Of a DNA stretch of 64,000 nucleotides, positions 20,043 through 30,186 are shown one piece after another. The stretch spans positions 2,480,001 to 2,544,000 of the forward strand of contig OZ251229.1 in the NCBI GenBank assembly GCA_965240325.2, in the 5' to 3' direction. A program made the translations under genes and the position numbers. Origin of the DNA: Rebecca billardiae RCC1528. Its lineage: Eukaryota; Haptophyta. Position 1 is the stretch's first letter, and the number at the start of each line of letters is the position of its first letter. The notes under the pieces are model-generated. The model ran no database searches and had not been told where the DNA came from. It was given only the letters and a program-made list of their open reading frames with translations.

Positions 20043-20582
20043 TCAGAGCCCGTCGTCATCGACCGGCACGTTCTTGTACTTCCGGTCGTCTGTGAGGTTC
20101 TGGAAGACCTCGTTGGACGGCGAGGTCCATGCCGGCACCGTGCCGATCGATTCAGAGAGCCACGACATCAGCTCTGTCTGGTTCTTCTTGAGCACTGGCC
20201 GGCCGTCCCGCCACTCGCCCTCAAAGATCCGGCCCTCCGTGTCCGTCTTGATGCCCTTGCCGTGCATCTTGCCGTCCTTCCACTGCCCGACGTACTTGGA
20301 GCCGGTGCTCCATGTGTAGGTACCGAAGCCGTGGATGCGCCCATACGTCACCTCGCCGATGTATTTGTCGCCGATCTTCCACGTGTACACCCCAAGGCCT
20401 TGCATCCACCCAGACTCCCATTCGCCCTCGTACTGGTCGCCCGATGCAAACATGTGCGTGCCCCGCCCGTTCTTGAGCCCGTCGCGCCAGTCGCCTTGGT
20501 ACTTGGAGCCATCCGAGTAGACGCAGACGCCGGTGCCGTGCACCTTGCCGTCCTTGATTTGCCCCTCGAAGTAGCCCTCCAT
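20043..20582 (-). CDS. MORN-repeat protein
   Basis: The 179-residue single-exon protein has about six MORN repeats of 23 residues from residue 3 to 130, for example YQGDWRDGLKNGRGTHMF, YEGEWESGWMQGLGVYTW and YVGQWKDGKMHGKGI. A 45-residue acidic tail without repeats follows (ELMSWLSESIG, ending VDDDGL). MORN proteins bind membranes or scaffold cytoskeletal structures, including axonemes and basal bodies; no catalytic domain is attached. It is divergent from the nucleotide-sugar transporter, 244 bp between start codons. ATG 20582 begins right at the first repeat, so the protein is essentially all repeat. Confidence 0.93.
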   Translation of the reverse strand: MEGYFEGQIKDGKVHGTGVCVYSDGSKYQGDWRDGLKNGRGTHMFASGDQYEGEWESGWMQGLGVYTWKIGDKYIGEVTYGRIHGFGTYTWSTGSKYVGQWKDGKMHGKGIKTDTEGRIFEGEWRDGRPVLKKNQTELMSWLSESIGTVPAWTSPSNEVFQNLTDDRKYKNVPVDDDGL

Positions 20583-20826
20583 CGGCGCCTACAACGCAGG
20601 CGGCCGCGCTGCTGCTGCTATTGGCGGCTTCGCAGGAAAGCCAGCAGAATGGAGCAGGATCCCGTGGAGAGATCCCGGCTATCCTGCTGCGCACCCCGGC
20701 AGCGTCGCGAACGATCCCCGGACTCCCGCTTGCGCAACCGCGTGGACCACCACGACTCCGCCGACTCGTGAGCAGCCGCGAGGTTCGGACGAGCCTGCTC
20801 GAGCGGCCGGCCACGAGCTCTCGCGC

Positions 20827-22111
20827 ATGGGCTGGGCCGTCGTGCTCGCGGCACTCGGCGCGTTCTGCTCGCCGCAGCCGTCGCAGCCGCCCCTCCGGAC
20901 GCTGGGGCAGTCGATCACGCGGGTCTCGCCGACGCGTCCACCCGCGCTCGCGCCCTTCCCGACTCCGCGCGTGCACGCGCGCTCCGCTCGCTCGGTGCGC
21001 GCGGCCGTGCGCGGCGGCGTGGCGGCGACTGGAGACAGCGGGGCCTCGCCCGAGCCCGCGCCTCGCGGCATGCGCAAGTGGCTGCTTCGCTACCGCACCT
21101 TCCTGCTGCTCGCCGCCCTCATCCTGCAGAAGTGCGTCACCGACATCCTCACCAACTACTCGCGTAAGCAGACCGCCTACTCGGCGACCTCGGTCGCGCT
21201 CGTGGGCGAGGTGGTGAAGTTCCCGCTGCTGGTGGTGGCGGTGATCGCGTTCGGCGGCGGGGCGAAGCGCGTCACGCCGGTCATCCGCGGCTGCTTCACG
21301 AAGCAGCCCTTCAGCCTCACCTGGGTCAGCCTGTGCTACTCCGTGCAGAATGTGCTCTACTTCCTCGCGCTCTCTCACCTCTCGCCCGAGTCGTACCAGG
21401 TGCTCAGCCAGTCCAAGCTGCTCTTCACGGCGTTCCTGATGATGGGCATGCTCGGCACGCGCCTGCGCGCGATGCAGTGGAGCGCGCTCGGCATGCTGCT
21501 CGGCGGCTCGCTCCTCGTGCAGCTGTCGGAGGCGTCGCGCGCGGTCGTCGACGGCGGCAACGCGTACCTGGGCGGCGTCTGGGCCATCCTCGGCTCGCTG
21601 CTCGGCGCGCTGCCCAACGTGTACTACGAGAAGCTGCTCAAGCAGCCAGGCACGGACGAGTGGGTGCGCAACATGCAGATGACCTTCTGGATCTTCCTGT
21701 GGATCATCGTCTCGATGGGCTTCGAGGGCAAGGGGCTGAAGGCGCTCTCGTTTGTCGGCTTCACGCCGATCGTGTGGACCATCGTCGCGCTCAAGTCGCT
21801 CAACTGCCTGCTCATCCCGGCGACGCTCAAGTACGCGGACAACATCCAGTATAGCTATGCGAAGCCCACGTCTATCGTGCTGACGTGCATCCTCTCGTCG
21901 CTCGTGAGCGGTGTGTCGCCCGCGCCCCGCCGGCTGCGAGTCGCGTGCGGGCGCGCGTCCGCGCAGCGCCGACCGCCCGCCCTCACACGACCCCTGTGCC
22001 CGCGCGCATTGCACAGGCTCGCTTCCAACACCTCGCTTCCTGGCGGGCATGGTGCTGGTGCTCGGCTCCATCACCCTCTACAACCGCAAGCCGAAGGCGA
22101 AGGAGGCGTAA
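20827..22111 (+). CDS. nucleotide-sugar transporter, CMP-sialic acid/UDP-galactose transporter type
   Basis: Two exons, 20827-21910 and 22017-22111, give 392 residues. The second exon restores the last membrane helix (SLVSG + SLPTPRFLAGMVLVLGSI) and a Lys-rich cytosolic end NRKPKAKEA. About ten hydrophobic segments run from residue 85 onward, with family signatures VTDILTNYSRK, TSVALVGEVVKFP, SYQVLSQSKLLFTAF and KPTSIVLTCILSSLV. The SLC35A-like family exchanges nucleotide sugars for nucleoside monophosphates across Golgi membranes; substrate cannot be read from sequence. The first 80 residues are a Ser/Pro/Arg-rich extension, so translation may instead start at the in-frame ATG 21070, just before the first helix. 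Intron 21911-22016 runs GTGTGT to GCACAG. Confidence 0.92.
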
Positions 22112-23139
22112 TATGACGCGCACCCACGTCCTCCGCCATCCGCCTCGCGGTCCAGTCCGGTCGGATGGCAACTTGGTCTGGTGGACCTACGGCTCACTCA
22201 GTAGACGGCGTACCGTCACCGTGCTCGGTCCTGCGGGATGGGCCGCACCGAGCCCTCAGGCTTCACCTTGCCGCACGAACCTCGACCAGTCGACCCCATG
22301 CCGAGCGCAACAAAAGGCCTGCTGGCCGCCTGGGGCCGGTCGGTTTCGTCCGCCCGAGCCGACCAGTGCAGAGTGCTGCCAGTGGACGCACGCGGAGCTT
22401 GGACCCGGAGGCGGAGTGGCGGAGCTGACCGCTGTCCGCTTAGCGGCGGCTTAGCCGTAGCGCCAGCGGGAGTTAGCGTTATAGATCACCGATTGGTGAA
22501 CCGGCCACTGCTGAGGCGGGTGCAAGGTCGACCGCGGGCGACTGTTACACAATAATAATCAATATACACTAGGCTGCTGATGAGCGGCCACCACCGCGCG
22601 GCGTTGCCGCTGCCCTGGGCGGCCTGGGCCGCCGGCGCCCGGCGCGGCGGCCTGGCGCGGCGGCGCGCAGCCTCAGCCCAGCCAGCCCAGGGACAGGGTC
22701 AGGGTGGCGGCCTGGCCGGGCGCCGCGGCCCGCGGGCGGCCAGCCCCTCTCACTGAGTCACTACTACTACGGTATATTTAGTCTCATCAGGCCTCATGGC
22801 AAGGGCCGCAGACTACTCCGGCATCAGAGCCAGAGCCTGGCCTTTCGGCGCGATCGGTATCCGTCCGCTTATAATAAGCCTGTGGCCGTGTCCTGAGGCG
22901 TCGGGCACGTCGGCGTCGTGGCCCGCCGATTCCGGGCCCTCCGGCCCCCGCCGGGCCAGACCGCCGCCGCCGGGCCCCGGGGCGGCCGATCCGGAGTGCC
23001 CGAGTAATTCAGCGCCGGCTGCTGTCGGTAGTCGTCGTCGGTGACTCGCCCGCGAGATCAAGCGAGTCTCGATGACGGGCTGTCGCGCCAATGCCGCCTC
23101 CACGCAGTCCACGTGCAGCGTGCCATCTCCAGCTGCTAG
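22112..23139. other. intergenic, no gene recognised
   Basis: Convergent interval between the transporter and the plastid-targeted gene. It holds a very GC-rich, GGCGGCCTGG-like low-complexity block at about 22590-22745. Open frames here have no domain or targeting features. Confidence 0.45.
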
Positions 23140-23946
23140 CTACCTGCCGCCTCCCGGTATGAATGGCTTCGGATTGGGCTCGCGCTTGCCCGGGGGTGGA
23201 AACTCCTCGTCAAGAACGGTGAGCGTGAGGAAAATGAGACGCATGCTCTGGCTCAGGATGGCTGTCTCCATGGCCGAGCGCTCCTGCTCGGGCTGACTTT
23301 CACCACCGAGGAGCTCCTCGAGCTTGAGGGCCTGGAGGGTGAAGCCGCGCCGTTTGCGGTCGACCACGCCGCGCACGAACGGCTCGAACTTGGCGCGCGT
23401 GTCCTCGGGCACGGTGGCGCCCACGTTGGCAGCGAGGCGCGCCGGGTGGTCCACGGCCTCAAGAGTGAGGTACACGAGGGCAATCCACAGGCTACGGAGA
23501 TCCACCTCCTCCGCCATTAGGGGCCGGCCCGCCGTCTGCGTCTCGACCATCGAGAGCGCAAGTGAGATCGCCGGGATTGTACACCCAATCTCGTAGGCTC
23601 CCTTCGCGGAGACAATGAAGAGTTTGAGCGTGTCCACGTAGCCGCTTGAAACATCCATACACGCACGCACGAAAGACACCTCTATAAGCTCGGCAACCTT
23701 GGCCGTCGTCAACTCGGCGGGTGGCTCATTATTGTCGCTTGCGTCCGCGAGAACCGCCGCGCGTTTGCAATAGGAGGGCTGCAGGCAGGTGTTGCCGTTG
23801 GTCGTGAAGCGACGACCAAGGCAGTGCTTTGGAGCGCGTGGCTGCACCACGAACGCCGAGGTCGTGCTCGCGGTCAGCGCGAGCACGAGGAGCAGGAAAC
23901 CGCCGAGACGGCCTACCTCACGTGTGCGGCATGGACCCGCCATCAT
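23140..23946 (-). CDS. predicted plastid-targeted protein of unknown function
   Basis: The 268-residue single-exon protein starts with a signal peptide (hydrophobic LGGFLLLVLALTAS, about 14-27) ending in TSAFVVQPRAP. The Ala-Phe just after the cleavage point, followed by a basic, hydroxylated stretch, is the bipartite leader used to enter red-lineage secondary plastids. The mature part (from about residue 75) is mostly helical: SSGYVDTLKLFIVSAKGAYE, TAGRPLMAEEVDL, FEPFVRGVVDRKRRGF. No catalytic motif is visible. Even composition and no low complexity suggest a conserved soluble stromal or thylakoid-associated protein, but I do not recognise the family. Two adjacent ATGs (23946, 23943) could serve as start. 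Confidence 0.85.
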   Translation of the reverse strand: MMAGPCRTREVGRLGGFLLLVLALTASTTSAFVVQPRAPKHCLGRRFTTNGNTCLQPSYCKRAAVLADASDNNEPPAELTTAKVAELIEVSFVRACMDVSSGYVDTLKLFIVSAKGAYEIGCTIPAISLALSMVETQTAGRPLMAEEVDLRSLWIALVYLTLEAVDHPARLAANVGATVPEDTRAKFEPFVRGVVDRKRRGFTLQALKLEELLGGESQPEQERSAMETAILSQSMRLIFLTLTVLDEEFPPPGKREPNPKPFIPGGGR

Positions 23947-24969
23947 TCCATCAATACTGTACGGTAAGCATCATCAGCCGACAGCAGGCCGTTTTTACTG
24001 ATATGCGAATTCGCGGCAGGGTCGCAGGAGCACGGCAGGAGTGAGCAGGACGGTGGCGGTGGCGGTGCAGCGGCGAGCTCAGTGTCACCAGTGATTGCTC
24101 ACGAGTCACGACTCATGATCACGAACGGCTGAATCCTAGGTCTGTCTGTGTCTCTTCAGTCTTCATTCTTGCATGTTGAGGGAGTCGTCGTCGCCGATGC
24201 TGATCACACGGAGGCCAGTAGCCAGTAGGCGCCCCTGAGGGATGCGCACGCCGCTGTAAAGTCGTGTATTTGCAGTCGTCGCCGCGACCTTGGTCATCAT
24301 GTAGTAGTCCCCGCGTCGTCGTCCGAGGCTATTCAAGTTGACTACGAGAACGATATTGTATTTTGTAAGTGTTACACATTTAACGCCAGCGTAAATTACA
24401 TGTATATATATATACCGACGATTACGGGCCGGGATCCGGTTCCAGCGGTTCCTGGACTCTGGACTTCTGCTGGAGTCTGGAGGCTCGCGATGGCTCAGCA
24501 GGAGCGGCGCCGCGGGCCTCGAGCGCCGGAGGCGCGGAGCGCGGGCACCACCCGCCAGTCCACCGTGAGGCGGGCTGACTCCGAGATTGTGCCGCCGGGC
24601 GCTGTGAACAGTGAAGTACGTGATGACGAGCGGCCACTAGTACTACTCGGCCAAGGCCATCATCAGTCCCGGCTCAATACGGCTAGGCTGCGGGGCGGCT
24701 CTGGACTCACTGGAGCGCGCTGCGCGGGCCGTTGCCAGTCGGCGCAGCGGCAGTCCGCGCCACGCCCGGGCCGCGTCGCCCGCTGCCGCGTCGCCGTCGG
24801 AATCCGACAGCAGCGAAGAGTCCGGTGAGGCGACTCGGTCAGACTCGGCCTGGACGGGAAGAGGCGAGCGATCAGCTCGGCATCCGACTCAAAAGCCTCC
24901 GGGATGAATGTCTCCATGGAGATTGGAGTCTGGACGCTGAGGATGGTGGATGGATCAGCAGCGCCCCGC
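23947..24969. other. intergenic, no gene recognised
   Basis: Upstream region of the plastid-targeted gene and downstream region of the LRR gene. It has an AT-rich patch with a short TATATATATATA run near 24402-24413. An open frame at 24400-24828 has coding-like length but no recognisable features. Confidence 0.45.
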
Positions 24970-26061
24970 CTAGCGCGCGCTCACCGAGCCCTGCGCGTGG
25001 ATCCCCGCGGCAGGGAGCTCGTGCGCGTCCACCTCGCGCAGCGCAGCGAGCAGCGCATCGATCGTCGCGTGCGCCGCGCTCAGCTCGGCGCGCAGGGCGT
25101 GCACCTCCGCGCCGCGCGTTCGGTACATGGGTGCGGCGCCGCCGTCAATCACGCTGACGGTCGCGCCGCGCTGGAGCTTGGCGAGCTCCTTAGTGCGCTC
25201 AGAACGCGCGTCCTCCTCCCAGCGCGCCGACGCCGGACCACGCGGCGGCTTGGCGCTAGCGGCGCTGGCCGTCGCGCCCGCGCAGAAGCTCGAGCTGGCC
25301 GAGGCGACCGCGGCCGCGCTCGGGCCGCTCCCGCGGCGGCGGCTGCGCTTGGCCATCTGCGCGTTGGCCACGTTCGAGCGCACAAAGTCGCGGGTCCAGT
25401 TGAATGTGAACGGGTGGAGGTGCTGCGTGTCGTCCGATATCAGCGCGTCGGCGAGCGCGGCCTCCGCCGCCGCGGCGATCGTGCTCCGCTGGTCTGCCAG
25501 CTTGAGCGCTCGCACGCCCTGGCCGCCCGGCGAGCGCAGCGCAGATGCGATCGCCGAGATGCCGTTGCCCGAGATGTGGTTGAGCTCGAGGTCGATGTGC
25601 GTGAGCGGGCACGCCTCGCTCCGGATCATGTGCTCCGCGATGTACGCCGCGTGCTCGTCCTTCAGCTCGCACCCGATCAGCCGCAGTCTGACTAGGCCGC
25701 CGACGGGCAGCGCCTCGAGCAGCTGGCGCGTCTCCGCGTCGCTGAACTTGGCCCACAGGCCCTCGATCTCGACGTTGGTCGGGTCGATGGCGCCGCTCTT
25801 GATCCGCTCGACCTCCTCAGCGAAGGCACGAGGCGTCGCCGTCCTCATCCCGCCCTCCAGCCGCGCATCGAGCTTGGAGCGGAACGCTCCCATGTCCGAG
25901 CGTCGCTCCCGCTGGCTGACGGCCTCCTCGTGCCGCTGCTCCAGCTGATGCCGCGCGCGGTCCTCAGTATGGCGGTCGACGCTCTGCGCCATCGCCAGGT
26001 ACGCGGCGCGGCGGGCGGCGATCGACGGCATCGCCGCCGCGTCGCCGTTGGCCCCAGCCAT
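24970..26061 (-). CDS. leucine-rich-repeat protein, tandem paralog 1
   Basis: 363 residues from ATG 26061; the shared paralog start MPSIAARRAAYL at 26031 is an alternative. An N-terminal charged helix (residues about 10-65, with DRARHQLEQRHEEAVSQRER) precedes a stretch of Leu-rich repeats of the RNH1/tropomodulin style (about 95-205; AFAEEVERIKSGAIDPTNVE, LVRLRLIGCELKDEHAAYI, HIDLELNHISGNGISAIASA). A basic, Ala/Ser-rich linker and a predicted C-terminal helix with heptads (VHALRAELSAAHATIDALLA) follow. No enzyme motif is seen; it is presumably a binding scaffold. It lies 355 bp downstream of its paralog on the same strand, and that gap holds no recognisable feature. Over residues 10-240 the two are nearly identical, but only this copy keeps the C-terminal helix. 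Confidence 0.8.
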   Translation of the reverse strand: MAGANGDAAAMPSIAARRAAYLAMAQSVDRHTEDRARHQLEQRHEEAVSQRERRSDMGAFRSKLDARLEGGMRTATPRAFAEEVERIKSGAIDPTNVEIEGLWAKFSDAETRQLLEALPVGGLVRLRLIGCELKDEHAAYIAEHMIRSEACPLTHIDLELNHISGNGISAIASALRSPGGQGVRALKLADQRSTIAAAAEAALADALISDDTQHLHPFTFNWTRDFVRSNVANAQMAKRSRRRGSGPSAAAVASASSSFCAGATASAASAKPPRGPASARWEEDARSERTKELAKLQRGATVSVIDGGAAPMYRTRGAEVHALRAELSAAHATIDALLAALREVDAHELPAAGIHAQGSVSAR

Positions 26062-26416
26062 CGCGCTCGCCGTCGACTCGCGTTCACGCGACGGTGCGCG
26101 TTCCAGCGAGTCCAACGATGGCTGCGGCGCTGTCGTCGCCCAGTGAGTGGCATCTTCAAGTCAGGGCGACGAACGCACGTTGGAGAGTCCACAAACCGGC
26201 CTTGGTCATTTCAGCAGCCGCGATGACGCACGAAAAATGATTTGGACGCAGTATTCGGGCATATTCGACGAGGATTTGTCATATCATCATGACTCGGGTT
26301 GTCGGCTCGTCGCGCAGCACCAACTCCAAACCGCGCGGCCCCGCGATCATCGAGTCCCTGCATCGAAGTGATGCACACGTGATACTGCTCTGAGTAGCTA
26401 CACGAGTGTCAGTAAC

Positions 26417-27391
26417 TTATGACTTTCGTGCAAATGACATGAACGCACGCACACAGCTGAAGCAACGCGCATCCTCCTCCCAGCGCGCCGACGCCGGCTC
26501 ACGCGGCGGCTTGGCGCTACCGGCGCTGGCCGTCGCGCCCACCGGCTCACGCGGCGGCTTGGCGCTGCCGGCGCTGGCCGTCGCGCGGCCCGCCGGCTCA
26601 CGCGGCAGCTTGGCGCTGCCGGCGCTGGCCGTAGCGCCCGCGGAGACGCTCGAGCTGGCCGAGGCGACCCTGGCCGCGCTCGGGCCGCTCCCGCGGCGCC
26701 GGCTGTGCTTGGCCATCTGCGCGTTGGCCACGTTCGTACGCATAGAGTCGAGCGTCCAGTTGAATGTGAACGGGTGGAGGTGCTGCGTGTCTTCCGATGT
26801 CAGCGCGTCGGCGAGCGCTCTCTCGGCTGCCGCGGCGATCGTGCTCCGCTGGTCTGCCAGCTTGAGCGCTCGCACGCCCTGGCCGCCCGGCGAGCGCAGC
26901 GCAGATGCGATCGCCGAGATGCCGTTGCCCGAGATGTTATTGAGCTCGAGGTCGATGTGCGTGAGCGGGCACGCCTCGCTCCGGATCATGTGCTCCGCGA
27001 TGTACACCGCGTGCTCGTCCTTGAGCTCGCACGCGATCAGCCGCAGTCTGACTAGGCCGCCGACGGGCAGCGCCTCGAGCAGCTGGCGCGTCTCCGCGTC
27101 GCTGAACTTGGCCCACAGGCCCTCGATCTCGACGTTGGTCGGGTCGATGGCGCCGCTCTTGATCCGCTCGACCTCCTCAGCGAAGGCGTTCGCCGTTGCC
27201 GTCCTCATCCCGCCCTTCAACCGCGCCTCGAGCTTGGAGCGGAACGCTCCCATGTCCGAGCGTCGCTCCCGCTGGCTGACGGCCTCCTCGCGCCGCTGCT
27301 CCAGCTGATGCCGCGCGGTCTCCTCGGCTTGGCGGTCGACGCTCTGCGCAATCTCCAGGTAAGCAGCGCGGCGGGCGGCGATCGACGGCAT
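26417..27391 (-). CDS. leucine-rich-repeat protein, tandem paralog 2
   Basis: 324 residues from ATG 27391, matching paralog 1 from MPSIAARRAAYL through the repeats with scattered changes (for example EIAQSVDRQAEETARHQ against AMAQSVDRHTEDRARHQ). It differs after residue 235: the linker holds three tandem copies of a 14-17-residue unit around ATASAGSAK-PREP, where paralog 1 has a single copy, and the protein ends with an unrelated short tail (CFSCVRAFMSFARKS) instead of the coiled-coil helix. The duplication is evidently recent. Either the longer C-terminus was lost here or translation reads into non-homologous sequence. It sits 278 bp downstream of the histidine kinase gene, same strand. Confidence 0.75.
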   Translation of the reverse strand: MPSIAARRAAYLEIAQSVDRQAEETARHQLEQRREEAVSQRERRSDMGAFRSKLEARLKGGMRTATANAFAEEVERIKSGAIDPTNVEIEGLWAKFSDAETRQLLEALPVGGLVRLRLIACELKDEHAVYIAEHMIRSEACPLTHIDLELNNISGNGISAIASALRSPGGQGVRALKLADQRSTIAAAAERALADALTSEDTQHLHPFTFNWTLDSMRTNVANAQMAKHSRRRGSGPSAARVASASSSVSAGATASAGSAKLPREPAGRATASAGSAKPPREPVGATASAGSAKPPREPASARWEEDARCFSCVRAFMSFARKS

Positions 27392-27669
27392 CGCTGCCGC
27401 GTCGAGGTGGCGCACTGGGTGAGAGCGGATCGTCAACCGGATGAGGAATCAGCATTCAGCATCAGCAGCGAAAAATGAATGCTGCTGACGAATTTGGCCA
27501 GGATTCGTTTCCGCAAACGCGTGCGCTTGGCGGCCTTCCACGCCGTGCGCAACTCATCGGCCCCGGTGCCAATGCCGATGGCCGATCGAGAGACGAGAGT
27601 CCCTGATCAACTTCAACAGTGACAGTTTACGTAGTAGCGAGCTCAGTCCGACCGAAGCTGATAGCTGCG

Positions 27670-30186
27670 TCAGCCCATGTGCTCAGGCAAGGACTGGGAC
27701 CGTTGGTCCCGAGCGGTGGACCCCGCCGGCTTCGCCGCGCGCAGTCGCAAGCGGGGTGCGAACGTGCCGCCTCCGCGCGCCTTGCCCGGGCGGCTGGCGG
27801 CCGAGCCCGTCGTCGAGCGAAAACTGCCCGACTGCGACTGGCACGCGGACGCTGTTGTCGACGCGCAGAGCGACGAGCCGATCGAGCAGCCGACCGAGAG
27901 GCCCTTGGCCGTGATCGCGTCGCTCGCGATCGTGGCGTCCTCGTCGTCGCTGTCCGGGTCGACGCTGCGCTGGCTCGACATGGAGGGCGAGGGCACGGTG
28001 CTGGGCACGTTGCTGGCCACCTGCTGCCGCCTCGTCGTGCGGGGCGTCCAGCGCTCCGCGAGGATCGCGCGCAGAGCGGCGCCGCCGGCACCGGCGACAG
28101 CGCCGGCGTTCGTGATGGGCTCGTCGGATGCACTCGGCATGTCGGCCGAGGCGTCGGCCGACGCGTCGGCCGAGGCGTCGGCCGATGGGCTCGGCTCGAG
28201 CATCGACGTGCCGGCCTCGGCTGGCGCAGGCGGGCGCGCGGGCGGCGCCGGCGGCGCGGCCTCGTGCCGAGCGAGCGGCGCGCCGCTGTGCGCCCACGCG
28301 TGGAACGGCAGCGGCTGGCGCGCCATCGCCACGCCGGGCCAGTCGACGTTGTCGCCCAGGTTGGCGCGCGGCAGCGGCGCGGACTGCGGCACCTCCGCGA
28401 GCCGCGGCTTGGCGCGCTCGGCCTCGGCGAGCTGCTCGAGCGCATCGCGCAGCCACGCGATGCCCGCCGAGTCCTTGTCCACGCACGCGTCCAGGCCGGC
28501 GGCCTCGAAGGCCTCGCGCTCGGTCGAGCCGACGGGGTCGCCGGTGAGGCCGATGATGGCGCCGACGAAGCCCGCCGCGCGCAGCCGGCGCGTCGCGTCG
28601 GTGCCCGTCATCCGCGGCATCTGGTTGTCCATCAGGATGAGGTCGTACGGGCTGTGGCTCGGGCGGCGCAGCACGCGCTCGAGGCACTGCGCGCCGTCGA
28701 CAGCGTGCTCGACCTCGCAGCCGAGCGGCTTGAGGAGGGTGGCCTCGAGGCTGAGGTGGAGGAAGGGGTCGTCCTCGGCGTGGAGCACGAGCAGGCAGTG
28801 CCCGCTCTGCTCGTCCTCCTTGACGGCGGCGACGCGATCCTCGGCGCTGAAGCGGCTCATGCCCGTCGGCGTGATGGGCGCCGACCGCGAGTAGCGGCGC
28901 GGCCGGAACGGCGAGTAGCGCGGCGGCGGCGGCAGCACGATGCGCTTCTGCTTGGGCTCGTGCCCGGCGGCGGACGCGAGGGCCATGTGCTCCACGTTCG
29001 CACAGCCCGTGCCCGGGAAGCGGTTCGGCGGCGCCTCCGGCGTCGGCGCCGCCGAGGCGATGTCCTCGAGCGTCATCGAGCGCAGCCGCTCGCGCGCGCG
29101 GTTCTTGCTGCGCGGCGTGGTCGTGTCGAGCATCTCGCTCTCCTCGGGCACGCTGCCCTCGATGGCGCGGGTGGTGGAGCCGCGGCGGGAGGGCGCGCGG
29201 GGCGCGAACGCGACCTCGCGGCAGCGGATGAGCAGCTCGCACGTCGCGCCGCGACCCTCGCCCGCCGAGTTCAGGTCGATCGCCGACTTGTCGTGCATCT
29301 TCAGCACGCGCGTCGCGATCGCGAGGCCGAGGCCGGTGCCGCCAAAGCCGCACAGCTGGCCCTTCGTGACCTGGCCGAAGACGTTGTCGCCCGAGGCGAG
29401 GCGCACACGCGCGAGGTCCTGCGCCGCCAGGCCGACGCCGTCGTCGACGATCGTCACGCGGAGCGTGCCCCAGCCCGGGCCGGCGGTGCAGAGGCCGACG
29501 CCCGCTCCGTCCTCGTCCACGTCGGCCCCGTCGATGCGCTCGACGCAGACCTCGACGGAGCCGCCGGACTCGCACGCGCGGATGGCGTTCGAGACGCCCG
29601 AGTTCACGCACTGCCGCAGCCGCCGCAGGTCGCCGTCGAACCGCCGGCCGTCGTCCTCGGGGCAGTGGCGCCCGATGTACTTGGTCGTGAGGCTGACGCC
29701 TCTCGAGAGCGCGATGCTCGCAAACGTGGACTCGACGCCCTCGAGCAGCTCGTGCACGCCGAAGGGCGCGTACTCGAGGACGAGGCGGTTCGAATCAGCC
29801 GCCTCGAAGTCGAGCATGCTGTTCACGACGCCCTCCATCACCTCGGCGCACGCGCGCATCGATGCGACCGTGCCGCGGACGCGCGGCTCGCCGAGGCTCG
29901 TCGCGTCCGGCAGGCTGTCGAGCTCGGCCGCGAAGCCCAGGATGGAAAGCAGGGGCGTGCGGATGTTGTGCATCACATGGCGGATGAGCCGAGCCCGCGC
30001 TATCGCGGTCTCCTTCACGCTCACGTCCTTCATGCTCCGCGCGAGTGATTGCGGGGGGATCGCGGACGCGGGGCCGACCCAATAATGTGGGTACTTGGGT
30101 AAGGTCGCATCGACGAAAAAGGAGCGACCACGCCGAGATCGCGGATTCGCGGCTGCCCAATCACGGGCCAGATCATTGAACCCCAT
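27670..30186 (-). CDS. soluble hybrid histidine kinase with receiver domain
   Basis: 838 residues from ATG 30186. The dimerisation/phosphoacceptor box is RHVMHNIRTPLLSILGF (His near residue 70). The ATP-binding domain shows an N box (VNSGVSNAIRACESGG, about 200), G1 VDDGVGLA (about 247) and G2 GFGGTGLGLAIATRVLKMH (about 283). A disordered linker leads to a receiver domain at about 465-585: acidic pair in HAEDDPFL, phosphoacceptor Asp in LILMDNQMPRMTG (about 518) and Lys in CVDKDS. A Ser/Ala-rich tail with repeated SADA units (28140-28200) follows. No sensor domain or membrane helix precedes the His box, only about 60 residues, so the input is unknown or an upstream exon is missing. Such kinases pass phosphate from His to the receiver Asp and then to a phosphotransfer protein. 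Confidence 0.88.
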   Translation of the reverse strand: MGFNDLARDWAAANPRSRRGRSFFVDATLPKYPHYWVGPASAIPPQSLARSMKDVSVKETAIARARLIRHVMHNIRTPLLSILGFAAELDSLPDATSLGEPRVRGTVASMRACAEVMEGVVNSMLDFEAADSNRLVLEYAPFGVHELLEGVESTFASIALSRGVSLTTKYIGRHCPEDDGRRFDGDLRRLRQCVNSGVSNAIRACESGGSVEVCVERIDGADVDEDGAGVGLCTAGPGWGTLRVTIVDDGVGLAAQDLARVRLASGDNVFGQVTKGQLCGFGGTGLGLAIATRVLKMHDKSAIDLNSAGEGRGATCELLIRCREVAFAPRAPSRRGSTTRAIEGSVPEESEMLDTTTPRSKNRARERLRSMTLEDIASAAPTPEAPPNRFPGTGCANVEHMALASAAGHEPKQKRIVLPPPPRYSPFRPRRYSRSAPITPTGMSRFSAEDRVAAVKEDEQSGHCLLVLHAEDDPFLHLSLEATLLKPLGCEVEHAVDGAQCLERVLRRPSHSPYDLILMDNQMPRMTGTDATRRLRAAGFVGAIIGLTGDPVGSTEREAFEAAGLDACVDKDSAGIAWLRDALEQLAEAERAKPRLAEVPQSAPLPRANLGDNVDWPGVAMARQPLPFHAWAHSGAPLARHEAAPPAPPARPPAPAEAGTSMLEPSPSADASADASADASADMPSASDEPITNAGAVAGAGGAALRAILAERWTPRTTRRQQVASNVPSTVPSPSMSSQRSVDPDSDDEDATIASDAITAKGLSVGCSIGSSLCASTTASACQSQSGSFRSTTGSAASRPGKARGGGTFAPRLRLRAAKPAGSTARDQRSQSLPEHMG

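Noticed and set aside
24400-24828. 142-codon plus-strand open frame
   Set aside because: Starts inside a TA repeat and has no recognisable feature.
27619-30048. 809-codon plus-strand open frame antisense to the histidine kinase
   Set aside because: Arg/Ala/His-biased shadow of the kinase codons in GC-rich DNA; no domains, while the minus strand carries all kinase motifs.
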